A stretch of DNA of 64,000 bases from Desulfovibrio sp. G11 (lineage in GTDB: Bacteria > Desulfobacterota > Desulfovibrionia > Desulfovibrionales > Desulfovibrionaceae), in contig NZ_LT984798.1 in NCBI RefSeq assembly GCF_900243745.1, positions 2,688,001 to 2,752,000 on the forward strand, given 5' to 3'. The notes beneath the pieces were generated by a model, which was not told the DNA's origin, ran no database searches, and worked only from the letters and a program-made list of their open reading frames with translations. A program made the translations under genes and the position numbers. This document shows, piece after piece, positions 32,950 to 42,323 of the stretch. Position 1 is the first letter of the stretch; each line of letters begins with the position of its first letter.

Positions 32950-33984
32950 ATGATTCGTCACAGCCCGTCAATTATCTCTGCAAGCCCATCATCCAGACTG
33001 CGCGGTAGGCATTCAAACCGAAATGCCGTAAATTTTGATACCTTTGTTTCAGATGTCTATTTACCGCATGTCCAACTGCACAAGAGAAGTTGGAATGTGG
33101 ATGAGCGCATTGCACGGCAACACCTCTCTCCAATATTCGGAGATCGTAGGTTGGACGGCATAGAGCGTTGCGAAGTGGAAAAATGGAGGCATGGCTTATT
33201 AATGCGGGGATTAGCCCCGTCTACCTGTAATCGTATCCTGTCAGTATTTAAAAGTATTTTTTCTTTGGCGGGCATGTATGGTCTGCTACCCGTTGGGCAG
33301 TCACCATGTGTGGGAGTACTTCCCCTTAAAGTTCACACAATGCGTGAGCGCTATCTCACGCCTAGTGAAGCTCGGCGGCTTATGCGGGAGCTTGAGCAAT
33401 CTACACGCCCAGAAGCAGCGGCTATCCGATTGCTTCTGCTGACCGGCGCACGCAAGAGCGAAATTCTCAAGGCTAAGTGGGAATACGTTCGCTCAGATTT
33501 ACGCCTGCTTATCGTGCCACTGTCCAAATCCGGCAAGCCCCGCCATATTCCGCTGTCTGATGAGGCCATCGCCGTTATTGGCTCCCTGCCACGTCGTTCG
33601 GGCTGCCCATGGCTGTTTCCCGGTCATGGGGCAGGAGTGAAACCGCTCAGTGACATCTATATATTTTGGAACAAGCTACGCCATATTCTTGGATTTGCTG
33701 ATGTGCGTGTCCACGACTTGCGGCATACATTCGCCAGTTTTTTGGTCAATGCGGGGCATTCTCTCTATGAGGTTCAAAAACTTTTGGGGCACAGCGATCC
33801 ACGCACCACCATGCGCTATTCTCACTTGGGGCAGGCATCTTTGGTGGCAGCAGCTGAAACCGTGAGCGGCTACCTCTCTCGATTCCGATCAAAAAGCACA
33901 GAGAACGTTCCATTTCATCGACTTAATCCCAACAAAGGATACTCGAAGCAAATTGGGCGGGTCCACTCACAGCATTGTGAGTAA
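32950..33984 (+). CDS. Tyrosine recombinase / phage-type integrase
   Basis: This 344-residue site-specific recombinase probably inserted the DNA linked to the tRNA-Glu fragment. The N-terminal SAM-like domain (FDTFVSDVYLPHVQLHKRSW) precedes the catalytic domain. That domain has Arg in LLLTGARKSEILKAKW, His-x-x-Arg in VHDLRHTFASFLVNAGH, the second His in LLGHSDPRTTMRYSHL and the nucleophile Tyr in the same segment. CAGGAG sits about 8 bases before ATG 32950, which I prefer to the ATG at 32893. It lacks the extra N-terminal arm-binding domain of many island integrases, so it may be shortened. Several C-terminal residues after the catalytic Tyr are not conserved. Confidence 0.9.
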   Translation: MIRHSPSIISASPSSRLRGRHSNRNAVNFDTFVSDVYLPHVQLHKRSWNVDERIARQHLSPIFGDRRLDGIERCEVEKWRHGLLMRGLAPSTCNRILSVFKSIFSLAGMYGLLPVGQSPCVGVLPLKVHTMRERYLTPSEARRLMRELEQSTRPEAAAIRLLLLTGARKSEILKAKWEYVRSDLRLLIVPLSKSGKPRHIPLSDEAIAVIGSLPRRSGCPWLFPGHGAGVKPLSDIYIFWNKLRHILGFADVRVHDLRHTFASFLVNAGHSLYEVQKLLGHSDPRTTMRYSHLGQASLVAAAETVSGYLSRFRSKSTENVPFHRLNPNKGYSKQIGRVHSQHCE

Positions 33985-34841
33985 CGCAGACCGTTGGTCG
34001 AAAGAATTGCTTAGAGCCAGCCCCTTGCAGTCTTCGACCGAGAGAGTTGGACCGGTTGTCTTCACCTAGAAGTAAATCGACAGATGCACTGTTAACGATT
34101 TACTTCGTCACGAGAAGGGGGGTGATTTAATAACTAAATGTATTTATTCATATTTTAAAATAAATACCTCTCGGCAACATACTTATCTATAAACTATGTT
34201 GTCAGCTATTTCATTTTGATATAGATATTCCTAAACATCATTAACAGTGCATCTGTCAACCTCGGCAACCGTACAGAATTTTATGCAAAAGTTGAGATAC
34301 GGAGGCCTGACTATTTTGCGGCCGAAGGAATCCTTGAGAAAACATCGCATGAGAACTACCTGGAAAAAATGTAGAATGCCACGGTGTTGGTCGAAAAGGT
34401 AGAGTTTGGCAAGCGTGTTCCTTCGGCGAGCATGCTGTGGCAAACCATGAAATTACTTTTCAGTTGCGGCAGCAGATGGCAGCTGAGAAAACTCTGGTAG
34501 AACTGCCATTATAGGTCTCTGGACAAATAACGAATGCCATTTAGCACCATAAAAAGCTTATTGCGCTCGGGGGAGAGGTGTTTTTGGGTATATTTTTGTT
34601 TGATAAAAAACTTGATGCAGTTATTGCGGCATATAAGCTATGAGAAGATACCTTTGGTTATGCACAATTTATTGAAGTACTTAACAAATTATGGTGAAGT
34701 AAAATATCCGGCATTCTTGCATAAGAATCGCCCCTTAGTAAAACTCAACTCACCAGGTTGTCCGATATTGCATAATTTGTCGTCTGGTTTGGTCGCCCTG
34801 TATCGTTCTTACAAGGACAAGTCACTGTTGGAGGCTTGGAC
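33985..34841. other. Non-coding region between integrase and polyketide synthase, with long inverted repeat
   Basis: These 857 bases carry no supported gene. The left part has a perfect 17-base inverted repeat (34079-34095 and 34241-34257) with AT-rich internal hairpins between the arms. The right part is AT-rich and probably holds the promoter of the capsule operon, but I cannot pick out clear -35 and -10 boxes. A 103-codon open frame near 34534-34845 has no features of a real protein. Confidence 0.5.
34079..34257. repeat. 17-base perfect inverted repeat bounding an AT-rich block
   Basis: GACAGATGCACTGTTAA (34079-34095) is repeated in inverse at 34241-34257, and the match extends on both sides with single mismatches. 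Between the arms lie two further hairpins (GTATTTATT...AATAAATAC and AACATA...TATGTT). It could be a miniature inverted-repeat element or part of the recombinase's recombination site. Confidence 0.6.
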
Positions 34842-37800
34842 GTGAGCATGATGGACAGACCTCAGTCCCCTGTGGCTATTGTCGGTATGGGGTTCCGTTT
34901 TCCCGGCAACATATATGATGCATTGGGGATGTGGAACATGCTGTCACATGGCAGATGTTGCATCACAAAAATTCCTGCAAATCGTTGGCCTGTTAACGAA
35001 CTGGAACACAGCAACCGTTCAGAGCCGGGGCGTAGCGTTACTTTCGCGGCGGGCGTGTTGTCCGATATTGACAAATTTGACGCGGCTTTTTTTGGTATAT
35101 CGCCCCGCGAAGCCGCCTGGCTTGACCCACAGCAACGGCTGCTGCTGGAAATGGCCTATGAAGCCATGGAAGATTCCGGCATACGCCCAAGCTCTCTGGC
35201 TGGAAGTTCTTGTGGAGTATATATCGGTATTTCCGGCCTGGATTATGGGCAACATGCCTTGGAAGACATGGCAAGCATGTCCGCTTATGTAATGACGGGC
35301 AATACCCTTAGTGTCGCGGCCAACAGACTATCATATTTTTTTGATTTGCATGGGCCGTCCATGTCTGTGGACACGGCCTGCTCTTCGTCTTTGGTTGCCC
35401 TGCACCATGCTTGCCAGGCCGTGTCCGGCGGCGAGGTGCCAATGGCCCTGGCTGGCGGAGTGGGCTTGCTTATGCATCCCTACTCTTTTGTGGGCTTCAG
35501 CAAGGCGAATATGTTGTCAGCCCGGGGGCACTGCCGCCCGTTTGACGCCTCTGCCGATGGGTATGTGCGTGCCGAGGGCGGTGCCGTTCTTTTGCTCAAG
35601 CCTCTTCATAAGGCGCTTGAAGACGGCGATCCTATCCATGCAACAATAGTTGCTAGCGGCGTCAATGCTGATGGTGGGCGTAAGTCCGGTCTGACCATCC
35701 CCAGCGTGGCAGCTCAGGCGGAGTTGATGCGCCATGTGCTTCTTAAAAGTCAACTTCGTCCTGAGGATGTTGATTTCATCGAAGCCCACGGTACGGGCAC
35801 GCCTGCGGGTGATCCGGTGGAGGTGGCGTCCATTGGCCAGGCATATGGAGACGGCCGAGGTCGCCCTGTTCCTATCAGTTCCGTCAAGGCCAATGTTGGG
35901 CATCTCGAACCGGCATCGGGCATGGCTGGCCTCGTCAAAGCTGTTCTGGCGCTAAAGAATAAATTTTTGCCACCTATGTCGCTGGATTTTACTCCCAATC
36001 CAGCCATTGATTTTAAAGAAGCCAATGTGGAGTGTGCTGCCTGCGGAATATCCTTGCTAAGGAAAGACGAAAAGCCGCTCACAGCGGGCGTCAATTCTTT
36101 TGGCTTTGGCGGGGTCAACGCCCATGTAATCTTACAGGCGGCACCTCTGAGGGCAGCTTCTCCGGCAAAGCTCGCGGCCACTCTACCTCCTCTGTTATTA
36201 AGCGCCCGTTCTGAAGACGCTTTGTGCGCCATGGCGGCAAACTATGCGGACCATATCGAGCGGGCAGGGCTTCCAGGCTACTACGATATCGCCTACGGAG
36301 CAGCTTTTCACCGTGACCGTATGGAAAAGCGCCTGGCCCTTTTCAGAGAAAATTTTGATGAAATAGTGCCTGCTTTGCGCTCCTGGGCTGCGGGCGATCG
36401 CTCCGCGCACATTCTGCGGGAAGATACCATTGGGAAAGAAGGCGGCATTGTTTTTGTCTACACTGGCAATGGCGCTCAATGGCATGGCATGGGGCGTACC
36501 CTCTATATAGAGTCTGCAGATTTTGCGGCCATCATGTCTTCGCTGGATAAGGACATGCGTCCATTGCTGGGCTTTTCGCTACTGGATGTCCTGCAAGGAG
36601 AGGATCCAGAGATTCTGCAGGACACGACAGTCAGCCAACCTTTGTTGTTTTCCATTCAGGTGGGTGTGACCAACCTTTTGCGGAAGTGGGGCATCGCTCC
36701 GCAAGCCGCCATGGGACACAGTGTGGGGGAAATTACGGCTGCCTGGGCGACCGGGGCCTTGAGTCTTCAACAGGCCATACAGGTTATTTGCGCCCGCAGT
36801 CATGCGCAAGGAAAAACGCGCGGGAGCGGCCGTATGGCCGCTGTGGGCATGTCGGCTGGCGCGGCGCATGAGCTTATTCAAGAAATGGGCTTGGCTGCGG
36901 AGGTGGAGATTGCGGGCATAAATTCTCCCAATAATATCACGCTGTCCGGCAAGTTGGACGCTCTGTTGCAGATACAGGCGCATCTGCAGCTGGAAAATAC
37001 ATTTTTTCATCTGCTTGAACTCGATTATGCTTTTCATAGCCGCAGTATGGACAGTATAAAGGATGTTCTCGCACAAAAACTTGAAGGTTTTTGCCCTTCG
37101 CCAACCTCTGCCGTTTTGGCTTCCACTGTAACGGGGCGAAAGATCGAAGGCAGCGCTCTGGGCAGTGAGTATTGGTGGAACAATGTACGTCAGGCCGTGC
37201 GTTTTTCTGACGCTGTGCAAGAGCTGGCTAGTTTGGGATTTCGGATTTTTGTGGAAGTTGGCCCGCATGCCATTCTCCAACGGTATTTGCGTGAAACTCT
37301 GAGCGCTTCCGGCATCAAAGGACGTATTTTTTCCACGCTGTTGCGCGGTGACGATGGTAAGGAACGCATCGCCAGGCTGGCGATGCGTCTGCATCTGTTT
37401 AGTGATGAAACGAATCTGCGGGCATTTTTTCCGTATGAAGGCGAGCGCGTCCGCCTTCCTCTTTATCCCTGGCAGAAAACGCGTTGCTGGTTTCCCCGCA
37501 CAAGCGAATGCGCGCTGGACAAGCGGCGCACACATCCCCTGTTGGGTTGGCCTCTGGAAGGCGTGGATCTGATTTGGGAAAACATTCTTGATCCCGACAA
37601 GGATATTTGGCTTGCCGACCATAACGTGGGGGGAGCCGTTGTTTTTCCTGGGGCGGGCTATGTGGAAATGGCGCTTGCTTGCGCACATGCCTGGTCGGGC
37701 AATGAGCACGTTGTGCTGGAATCTCTGGATATTGCCATTCCTTTGGTTTTTGAAGGGGGGAATGCCCAGTGCGTCCGGTGTAGCCTGCACACGGCAGATG

Positions 37801-40800
37801 GAACCTTTCGTATCGTCAGCCGGCCTCGATTGGGAACCGGTGATTGGGTGCAGCATGCCAGCGGGCGTATTCTTTCCGCAACCGGGCGCACGCCCGATCT
37901 GGATATGCGTGCCTTGCCGCAGGGCTGCCAGGAAATGAATGGGGCGGCACTTTATGCCCTGGCGGAAGCGCTTGGTCTGGAATACGGCCCAGCTTTTCAA
38001 GTGGTGCAAAATGTGCGAGCGCACAACGACAGGTTTGATGTAGATTTGATACCGGTGGCCGCAGATGCACAAGATTATCTTTTGCATCCTGTTGTATTGG
38101 ACGCCTGCTTTCATTCCTTGGTGAGCCTGCAGGCTCACGATGACGCCAGTCTTCAGGTAGCTTATCTTCCCGTCAAAATGGGCCGGTTTGATCGCTGTGC
38201 GCCCGGTGTCGTTACCCGCATCAAAGCGCGGGTGCACCATTGGGGGCGGCGCTCTCTGGGAGCAGATTTTGAGCTGTGGGATGAGGCGGCGGGGCGCCTT
38301 GTGGCTTGTGTCTCAGACTGCCGTTTTCGCTCTATGCCTTTGTCTCACGCCATGCGGCAAAGTGTGGAAGAGTGGAGCATTCTACCCTGGCTGCACCCGC
38401 TTGCATGTGAAGAAAAGGTTCGGACGACCCCATCACTCGACAGTCTCATGGCTCTACTGGCGCCCACTTCGGACGCCTTTGAGGCGTCACGCGAGTCTTG
38501 GTTCAAGCATGTTTTGCCGCTGATGGAAGCCATGACGCTTGCCTTCGCATGGCAGGCCTTCCGTTCTTTGGCGGCGGATGATCCCCACTGGGCGCAAAAA
38601 ATCTCTGGGGCTTATGCCCAGTGGTTGATGTGTCTGTTGCGGGATGAAGGTCTGCTTGAACAGCGTAATGGAGAATGGCTGCTTGCTTCCGAGAGTGGCA
38701 TTCCTCCTGTGGAGAGTTTGTGGCAAGACGCTCTGCGCCACGACTCCCGAAGCCTTCCCTCTCTTTTGGCGCTTGGGCGCACAGGGCTGCATCTTGAAAA
38801 TGTATTAAGCGGCCAGATGGATGGTGGGGCGTTGCGGGAAGAAATTTATACCGCTTCCGTTGCCAGGGCTTTCAATCACGCGGATCCCGCCAACTTGGGG
38901 ATGGAGCGGGCCCTGAATGCGGTGGTGCAGCACTTGGCGGAAACCTGGTCCGGGCCAACTCGACTGAGAATACTTGAAATCGGGGCTGCACCTGGAAACC
39001 TGACAAAGCTGCTGGACGCCAAGCTGCCTGAAGACCGGTTTGAGCATGTGCTGGCGCTGTGTAACAGCGAAGCCACGCATCAGGCACGGGCGCGCTATGA
39101 AAAGCATCCCTCAGTAACTGTTGTTTCTTGCGATGCAGTGCAGCTGTCTTTTGATGATGAAAAAATATTCCAGCGGTCTTTCGATGTGATCGTGCTTCGA
39201 CATGCGTTGCATAAGGCAGACAACCTGAGAGGCGCGCTGTCGAAAATACGTGGACTGCTGTCCAGTAATGGTCTGCTGCTTGCAGTCGAGCGGCACCCAG
39301 ACTGGAGCACGGATTTTCTGGAAGGCCTGGATTCTGCGTGGTGGCAAGTGAATCCGGCCGAGCCTGAAAACCCTCTTTCTTCTCTGCTTGTTCCTGAAGC
39401 CTGGCAGCAGGCTTTTGAAGAACATGGCTTCAGCTCATGCCGGATATACAAAGAGTCGGCCGCTGAAGGGCTTGCAGAAGGAGCCTATTTGCTGCTTGCC
39501 GCCGGGCCTGATGAACAGTGCGAGATTGTGGACATTCCTGAAAAGAAAGAGTGGCTCCTGCTGGGTGATGCAGCATCAGAGCATCTGGCGGAAAGCCTTT
39601 GCGCCCGCCTGCAAGCCAAAGGGCAGCAGGTGGTTTGCACCTGCCATGAGAACCCGCAGGCAGTGGGCAATGCAGACCATGTTGTTTTTTTGCGTGGGGG
39701 CCATGCCACACCGCAAGAGGTAACGCCCACACTGGACGATCTGCTGTATTATGTTCGGCAGTGCGTGGAGCATGACGCTGCGCCCCGGCTTTGGATTGTT
39801 ACCCGTGGAGGAGCCCTGGATTCCGGGCTGCCTGAGGGGTGTGAGGTTAGGCCCGCCCAATGTGCGTTGTGGGGGCTGGGGCGAGTTGTTGCCAGCGAAT
39901 ACGACCAGCTTCATTGTACGCTGGTTGACGCTCCTTACCTGTTGAATGATGAAGATGCCGCACGGTTGCTGGAACAGGAGTTTTTGTATTCTGACGACAC
40001 TGATGAGGTGCTGTTGACCCCGCGTGGCCGTTACGCCCTCAGGCTCAAAAAAGGTGGCGCCGCTGCTGCCGCCTCCATTACTCCAATGGATCGATGCCGT
40101 CTGGACTTCATGCGCCCTGGAAAGTTGGGCAATTTGACATGGTACGCTGATAATAAACGCGTTCTCGCTCCGGATGAGGTCGAAGCGCGTGTTATGGCGA
40201 CGGGACTTAACTTTCGGGACGTGATGCTGACTATGGGACTGCTGCCGGATGAAGCCGTTGAAAACGGCTTTGCTGGCCCCAGTCTTGGACTTGAGTTCGC
40301 CGGTGTCGTAACGCGGGTTGGGCATGCAGTTGAGGATTTGCAGCCTGGCGACACGGTGGTGGGCTTTGCCCCCGCGTGTTTTGCCAGTCATGTGGTGACG
40401 CCAAAGCACGCCGTGGTGCGCATTCCAGAAACCTGGAATTATGAGGCCGCGGCCACTATTCCCACTGTATTTTTTACAGCCTGGTATGCCTTGAACTATC
40501 TGGCACGGTTGCAGCCTCATGAAACTGTGCTCATCCATGGTGCAGCTGGCGGTGTGGGAATTGCCGCCATCCAGATCGCCCATCATTTGGGGGCAAAGGT
40601 TTTCGCCACGGCAGGGAGTGAGGAAAAACGTGATTTTCTGCGCCTCATGGGGGTAGAGCATGTTTTTGATTCACGCAGTTTATCCTTTGCGGATGACGTG
40701 CTTGCCGCCACGGGTGGAGCGGGCGTGGATGTTGCGCTCAATTCCCTGGCGGGAGAAGCCATGCGACGCAGCCTTGGGGTGCTTAAACCTTTTGGCCGCT

Positions 40801-42323
40801 TTCTTGAGCTGGGTAAAAGGGATTTTGTAGAAAATACCTCTCTGGGTTTGCGCCCCTTTAAAGAAAACATCAGTTATTTCGCCATTGATGCTGACCAATT
40901 GCTTACGGCTCGCCCCGCGTTGGCTGCGAAGCTTTTCCAGGAAGTTATGCGACTTTTGGAAGAGGAAGTACTTGCGCCTCTGCCATACAGGATTTTTCCT
41001 GCCACAGATGTGGTGGCAGCGTTTCGTACCATGCAGCAAGCCCAGCATATAGGCAAAATTGTTGTCTCGCTTGCCGACCTGCCGCCCGTGCCGCACGTTG
41101 GTGAGTCGCCAGCCACATTGGATCTCAGTGGAGCAGGCACATGGCTGGTCACTGGAGGTCTGAGCGGATTTGGGCTGGCCACGGCCGATCACTTGGCAAA
41201 GCGTGGTGTCAGGCATCTTGTGCTTGTGGGGCGGCGTGGAGCAACAACGCCGGAAGCCGTGCAAGCCCTGGAAAGCCTCGCAGATCAGGGGGTAAACGCG
41301 CGAGCTGAGGCCTGTGACGTGTCGGACGCAGCTGCCGTACGCGCGCTCGTGGAACGTGTTGCCGCAACAATGCCGCCGCTTACAGGGGTGGTGCACGCCG
41401 CCGCAGTTTTTGACGACCGTTTTTTGGCACAAATGGACAAGCAAAGTCTGGATGCTGTGTTGTCTCCAAAACTGTATGGCGCATGGCATTTACACGAAGC
41501 AACCTTGGGCCTTTCGCTGACGCATTTCGTGCTTTATTCCTCCATTAGCACTGCATTGGGCAATCCTGGGCAAGGCAACTATGTTGCCGCGAATGCTGGC
41601 TTGGAAGGCTTGGCACGATTGCGCGTCAGTATGGGGCTGCCAGCTGCGTGCATTGCTTGGGGGCCTGTGGGAGACGTGGGCTATCTGACGCGGAACGATG
41701 CCGTGAAAAAAACTTTGGCACAGCGACTTGGCAAAGCACCGATGTCTTCTTCTGAAGCTATGGAGCAGTTTGATGCCGCCCTTGCCGCCGGCGGTTTACA
41801 TATTCTGGCCAATGTGGATTGGGGGGCGGTTCTGGGTATGTTTCCACGCGCCGCGTCCCGCTTTGATCTGATCGGGCGCCATGCCGTTTCGCAACGTGGG
41901 CCGGAAACATCTCTGGATATCCATCAGTTACTGGATGGAAAAAGTCCCGAGCAAGTCTTGGAGATTATACGCGGCCTTATTGCCGAAGAGGTTGCGCAGG
42001 TTCTCGCTTTGGGAGTGGGGCAAGTGGCCATGGATCGTAGCTTACAGTCTATGGGGCTGGATTCATTGATGGCCGTTGAATTGGCCATAAGCCTGGAGCA
42101 GCGCGTCGGTGTGCGTTTGCCTGCCATGATGTTTCAAGATTCCCCTACTGTGGAGCAGGTGGCCGAACGTATTGTGGCGCGATTGAACGGTGCCGCGTCC
42201 GATGAAGACAGCCAGGCGACGCTTGCGCTGTCAGAAATGGCCCGGCGTCATGCTGAAGATATTTCAGAAAGCGAACTGCGCAATATGGTTGGGCATGTTG
42301 CCCCTGAAGGAGAAAAGGCATGA
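34842..42323 (+). CDS. Fully reducing type I polyketide synthase (KS-AT-DH-MT-ER-KR-ACP), RkpA-like
   Basis: This single 2493-residue multidomain synthase should build a reduced, possibly methyl-branched acyl chain on its carrier domain. Domains in order: ketosynthase (residues about 8-430; Cys in VDTACSSSLVAL, His in EAHGTGTPAGDP and NVGHLEPASG); acyltransferase (about 530-840; Ser627 in GHSVGE, YAFHS suggesting malonyl units); dehydratase (about 900-1180; His927 in DHNVGGAVVFPGAG, Asp in LDACFHSL); C-methyltransferase (about 1300-1500; LEIGAAPGNLT); enoylreductase (about 1760-2080; HGAAGGVGIAAIQIA); ketoreductase (about 2090-2280; TGGLSGFG, Tyr in GQGNYVAANA); acyl carrier (Ser2408 in GLDSLMAVEL). 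GTG 34842 is chosen because GGAGG lies 7 bases upstream. It overlaps the oxoamine synthase gene by 4 bases. The layout and partner gene match rhizobial RkpA of capsule loci. Confidence 0.93.
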   Translation: MSMMDRPQSPVAIVGMGFRFPGNIYDALGMWNMLSHGRCCITKIPANRWPVNELEHSNRSEPGRSVTFAAGVLSDIDKFDAAFFGISPREAAWLDPQQRLLLEMAYEAMEDSGIRPSSLAGSSCGVYIGISGLDYGQHALEDMASMSAYVMTGNTLSVAANRLSYFFDLHGPSMSVDTACSSSLVALHHACQAVSGGEVPMALAGGVGLLMHPYSFVGFSKANMLSARGHCRPFDASADGYVRAEGGAVLLLKPLHKALEDGDPIHATIVASGVNADGGRKSGLTIPSVAAQAELMRHVLLKSQLRPEDVDFIEAHGTGTPAGDPVEVASIGQAYGDGRGRPVPISSVKANVGHLEPASGMAGLVKAVLALKNKFLPPMSLDFTPNPAIDFKEANVECAACGISLLRKDEKPLTAGVNSFGFGGVNAHVILQAAPLRAASPAKLAATLPPLLLSARSEDALCAMAANYADHIERAGLPGYYDIAYGAAFHRDRMEKRLALFRENFDEIVPALRSWAAGDRSAHILREDTIGKEGGIVFVYTGNGAQWHGMGRTLYIESADFAAIMSSLDKDMRPLLGFSLLDVLQGEDPEILQDTTVSQPLLFSIQVGVTNLLRKWGIAPQAAMGHSVGEITAAWATGALSLQQAIQVICARSHAQGKTRGSGRMAAVGMSAGAAHELIQEMGLAAEVEIAGINSPNNITLSGKLDALLQIQAHLQLENTFFHLLELDYAFHSRSMDSIKDVLAQKLEGFCPSPTSAVLASTVTGRKIEGSALGSEYWWNNVRQAVRFSDAVQELASLGFRIFVEVGPHAILQRYLRETLSASGIKGRIFSTLLRGDDGKERIARLAMRLHLFSDETNLRAFFPYEGERVRLPLYPWQKTRCWFPRTSECALDKRRTHPLLGWPLEGVDLIWENILDPDKDIWLADHNVGGAVVFPGAGYVEMALACAHAWSGNEHVVLESLDIAIPLVFEGGNAQCVRCSLHTADGTFRIVSRPRLGTGDWVQHASGRILSATGRTPDLDMRALPQGCQEMNGAALYALAEALGLEYGPAFQVVQNVRAHNDRFDVDLIPVAADAQDYLLHPVVLDACFHSLVSLQAHDDASLQVAYLPVKMGRFDRCAPGVVTRIKARVHHWGRRSLGADFELWDEAAGRLVACVSDCRFRSMPLSHAMRQSVEEWSILPWLHPLACEEKVRTTPSLDSLMALLAPTSDAFEASRESWFKHVLPLMEAMTLAFAWQAFRSLAADDPHWAQKISGAYAQWLMCLLRDEGLLEQRNGEWLLASESGIPPVESLWQDALRHDSRSLPSLLALGRTGLHLENVLSGQMDGGALREEIYTASVARAFNHADPANLGMERALNAVVQHLAETWSGPTRLRILEIGAAPGNLTKLLDAKLPEDRFEHVLALCNSEATHQARARYEKHPSVTVVSCDAVQLSFDDEKIFQRSFDVIVLRHALHKADNLRGALSKIRGLLSSNGLLLAVERHPDWSTDFLEGLDSAWWQVNPAEPENPLSSLLVPEAWQQAFEEHGFSSCRIYKESAAEGLAEGAYLLLAAGPDEQCEIVDIPEKKEWLLLGDAASEHLAESLCARLQAKGQQVVCTCHENPQAVGNADHVVFLRGGHATPQEVTPTLDDLLYYVRQCVEHDAAPRLWIVTRGGALDSGLPEGCEVRPAQCALWGLGRVVASEYDQLHCTLVDAPYLLNDEDAARLLEQEFLYSDDTDEVLLTPRGRYALRLKKGGAAAAASITPMDRCRLDFMRPGKLGNLTWYADNKRVLAPDEVEARVMATGLNFRDVMLTMGLLPDEAVENGFAGPSLGLEFAGVVTRVGHAVEDLQPGDTVVGFAPACFASHVVTPKHAVVRIPETWNYEAAATIPTVFFTAWYALNYLARLQPHETVLIHGAAGGVGIAAIQIAHHLGAKVFATAGSEEKRDFLRLMGVEHVFDSRSLSFADDVLAATGGAGVDVALNSLAGEAMRRSLGVLKPFGRFLELGKRDFVENTSLGLRPFKENISYFAIDADQLLTARPALAAKLFQEVMRLLEEEVLAPLPYRIFPATDVVAAFRTMQQAQHIGKIVVSLADLPPVPHVGESPATLDLSGAGTWLVTGGLSGFGLATADHLAKRGVRHLVLVGRRGATTPEAVQALESLADQGVNARAEACDVSDAAAVRALVERVAATMPPLTGVVHAAAVFDDRFLAQMDKQSLDAVLSPKLYGAWHLHEATLGLSLTHFVLYSSISTALGNPGQGNYVAANAGLEGLARLRVSMGLPAACIAWGPVGDVGYLTRNDAVKKTLAQRLGKAPMSSSEAMEQFDAALAAGGLHILANVDWGAVLGMFPRAASRFDLIGRHAVSQRGPETSLDIHQLLDGKSPEQVLEIIRGLIAEEVAQVLALGVGQVAMDRSLQSMGLDSLMAVELAISLEQRVGVRLPAMMFQDSPTVEQVAERIVARLNGAASDEDSQATLALSEMARRHAEDISESELRNMVGHVAPEGEKA

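Noticed and set aside
34534..34845. Open frame of 103 codons before the polyketide synthase
   Set aside because: AT-rich intergenic composition, no conserved motif, and it overlaps the true synthase start.
36579..38240. Long reverse-strand open frame (553 codons) inside the polyketide synthase
   Set aside because: It is antisense to clear acyltransferase and dehydratase domains with no recognisable protein motif.
39576..40661. Reverse-strand open frame (361 codons) inside the polyketide synthase
   Set aside because: It is antisense to the methyltransferase-enoylreductase part; no family resemblance.
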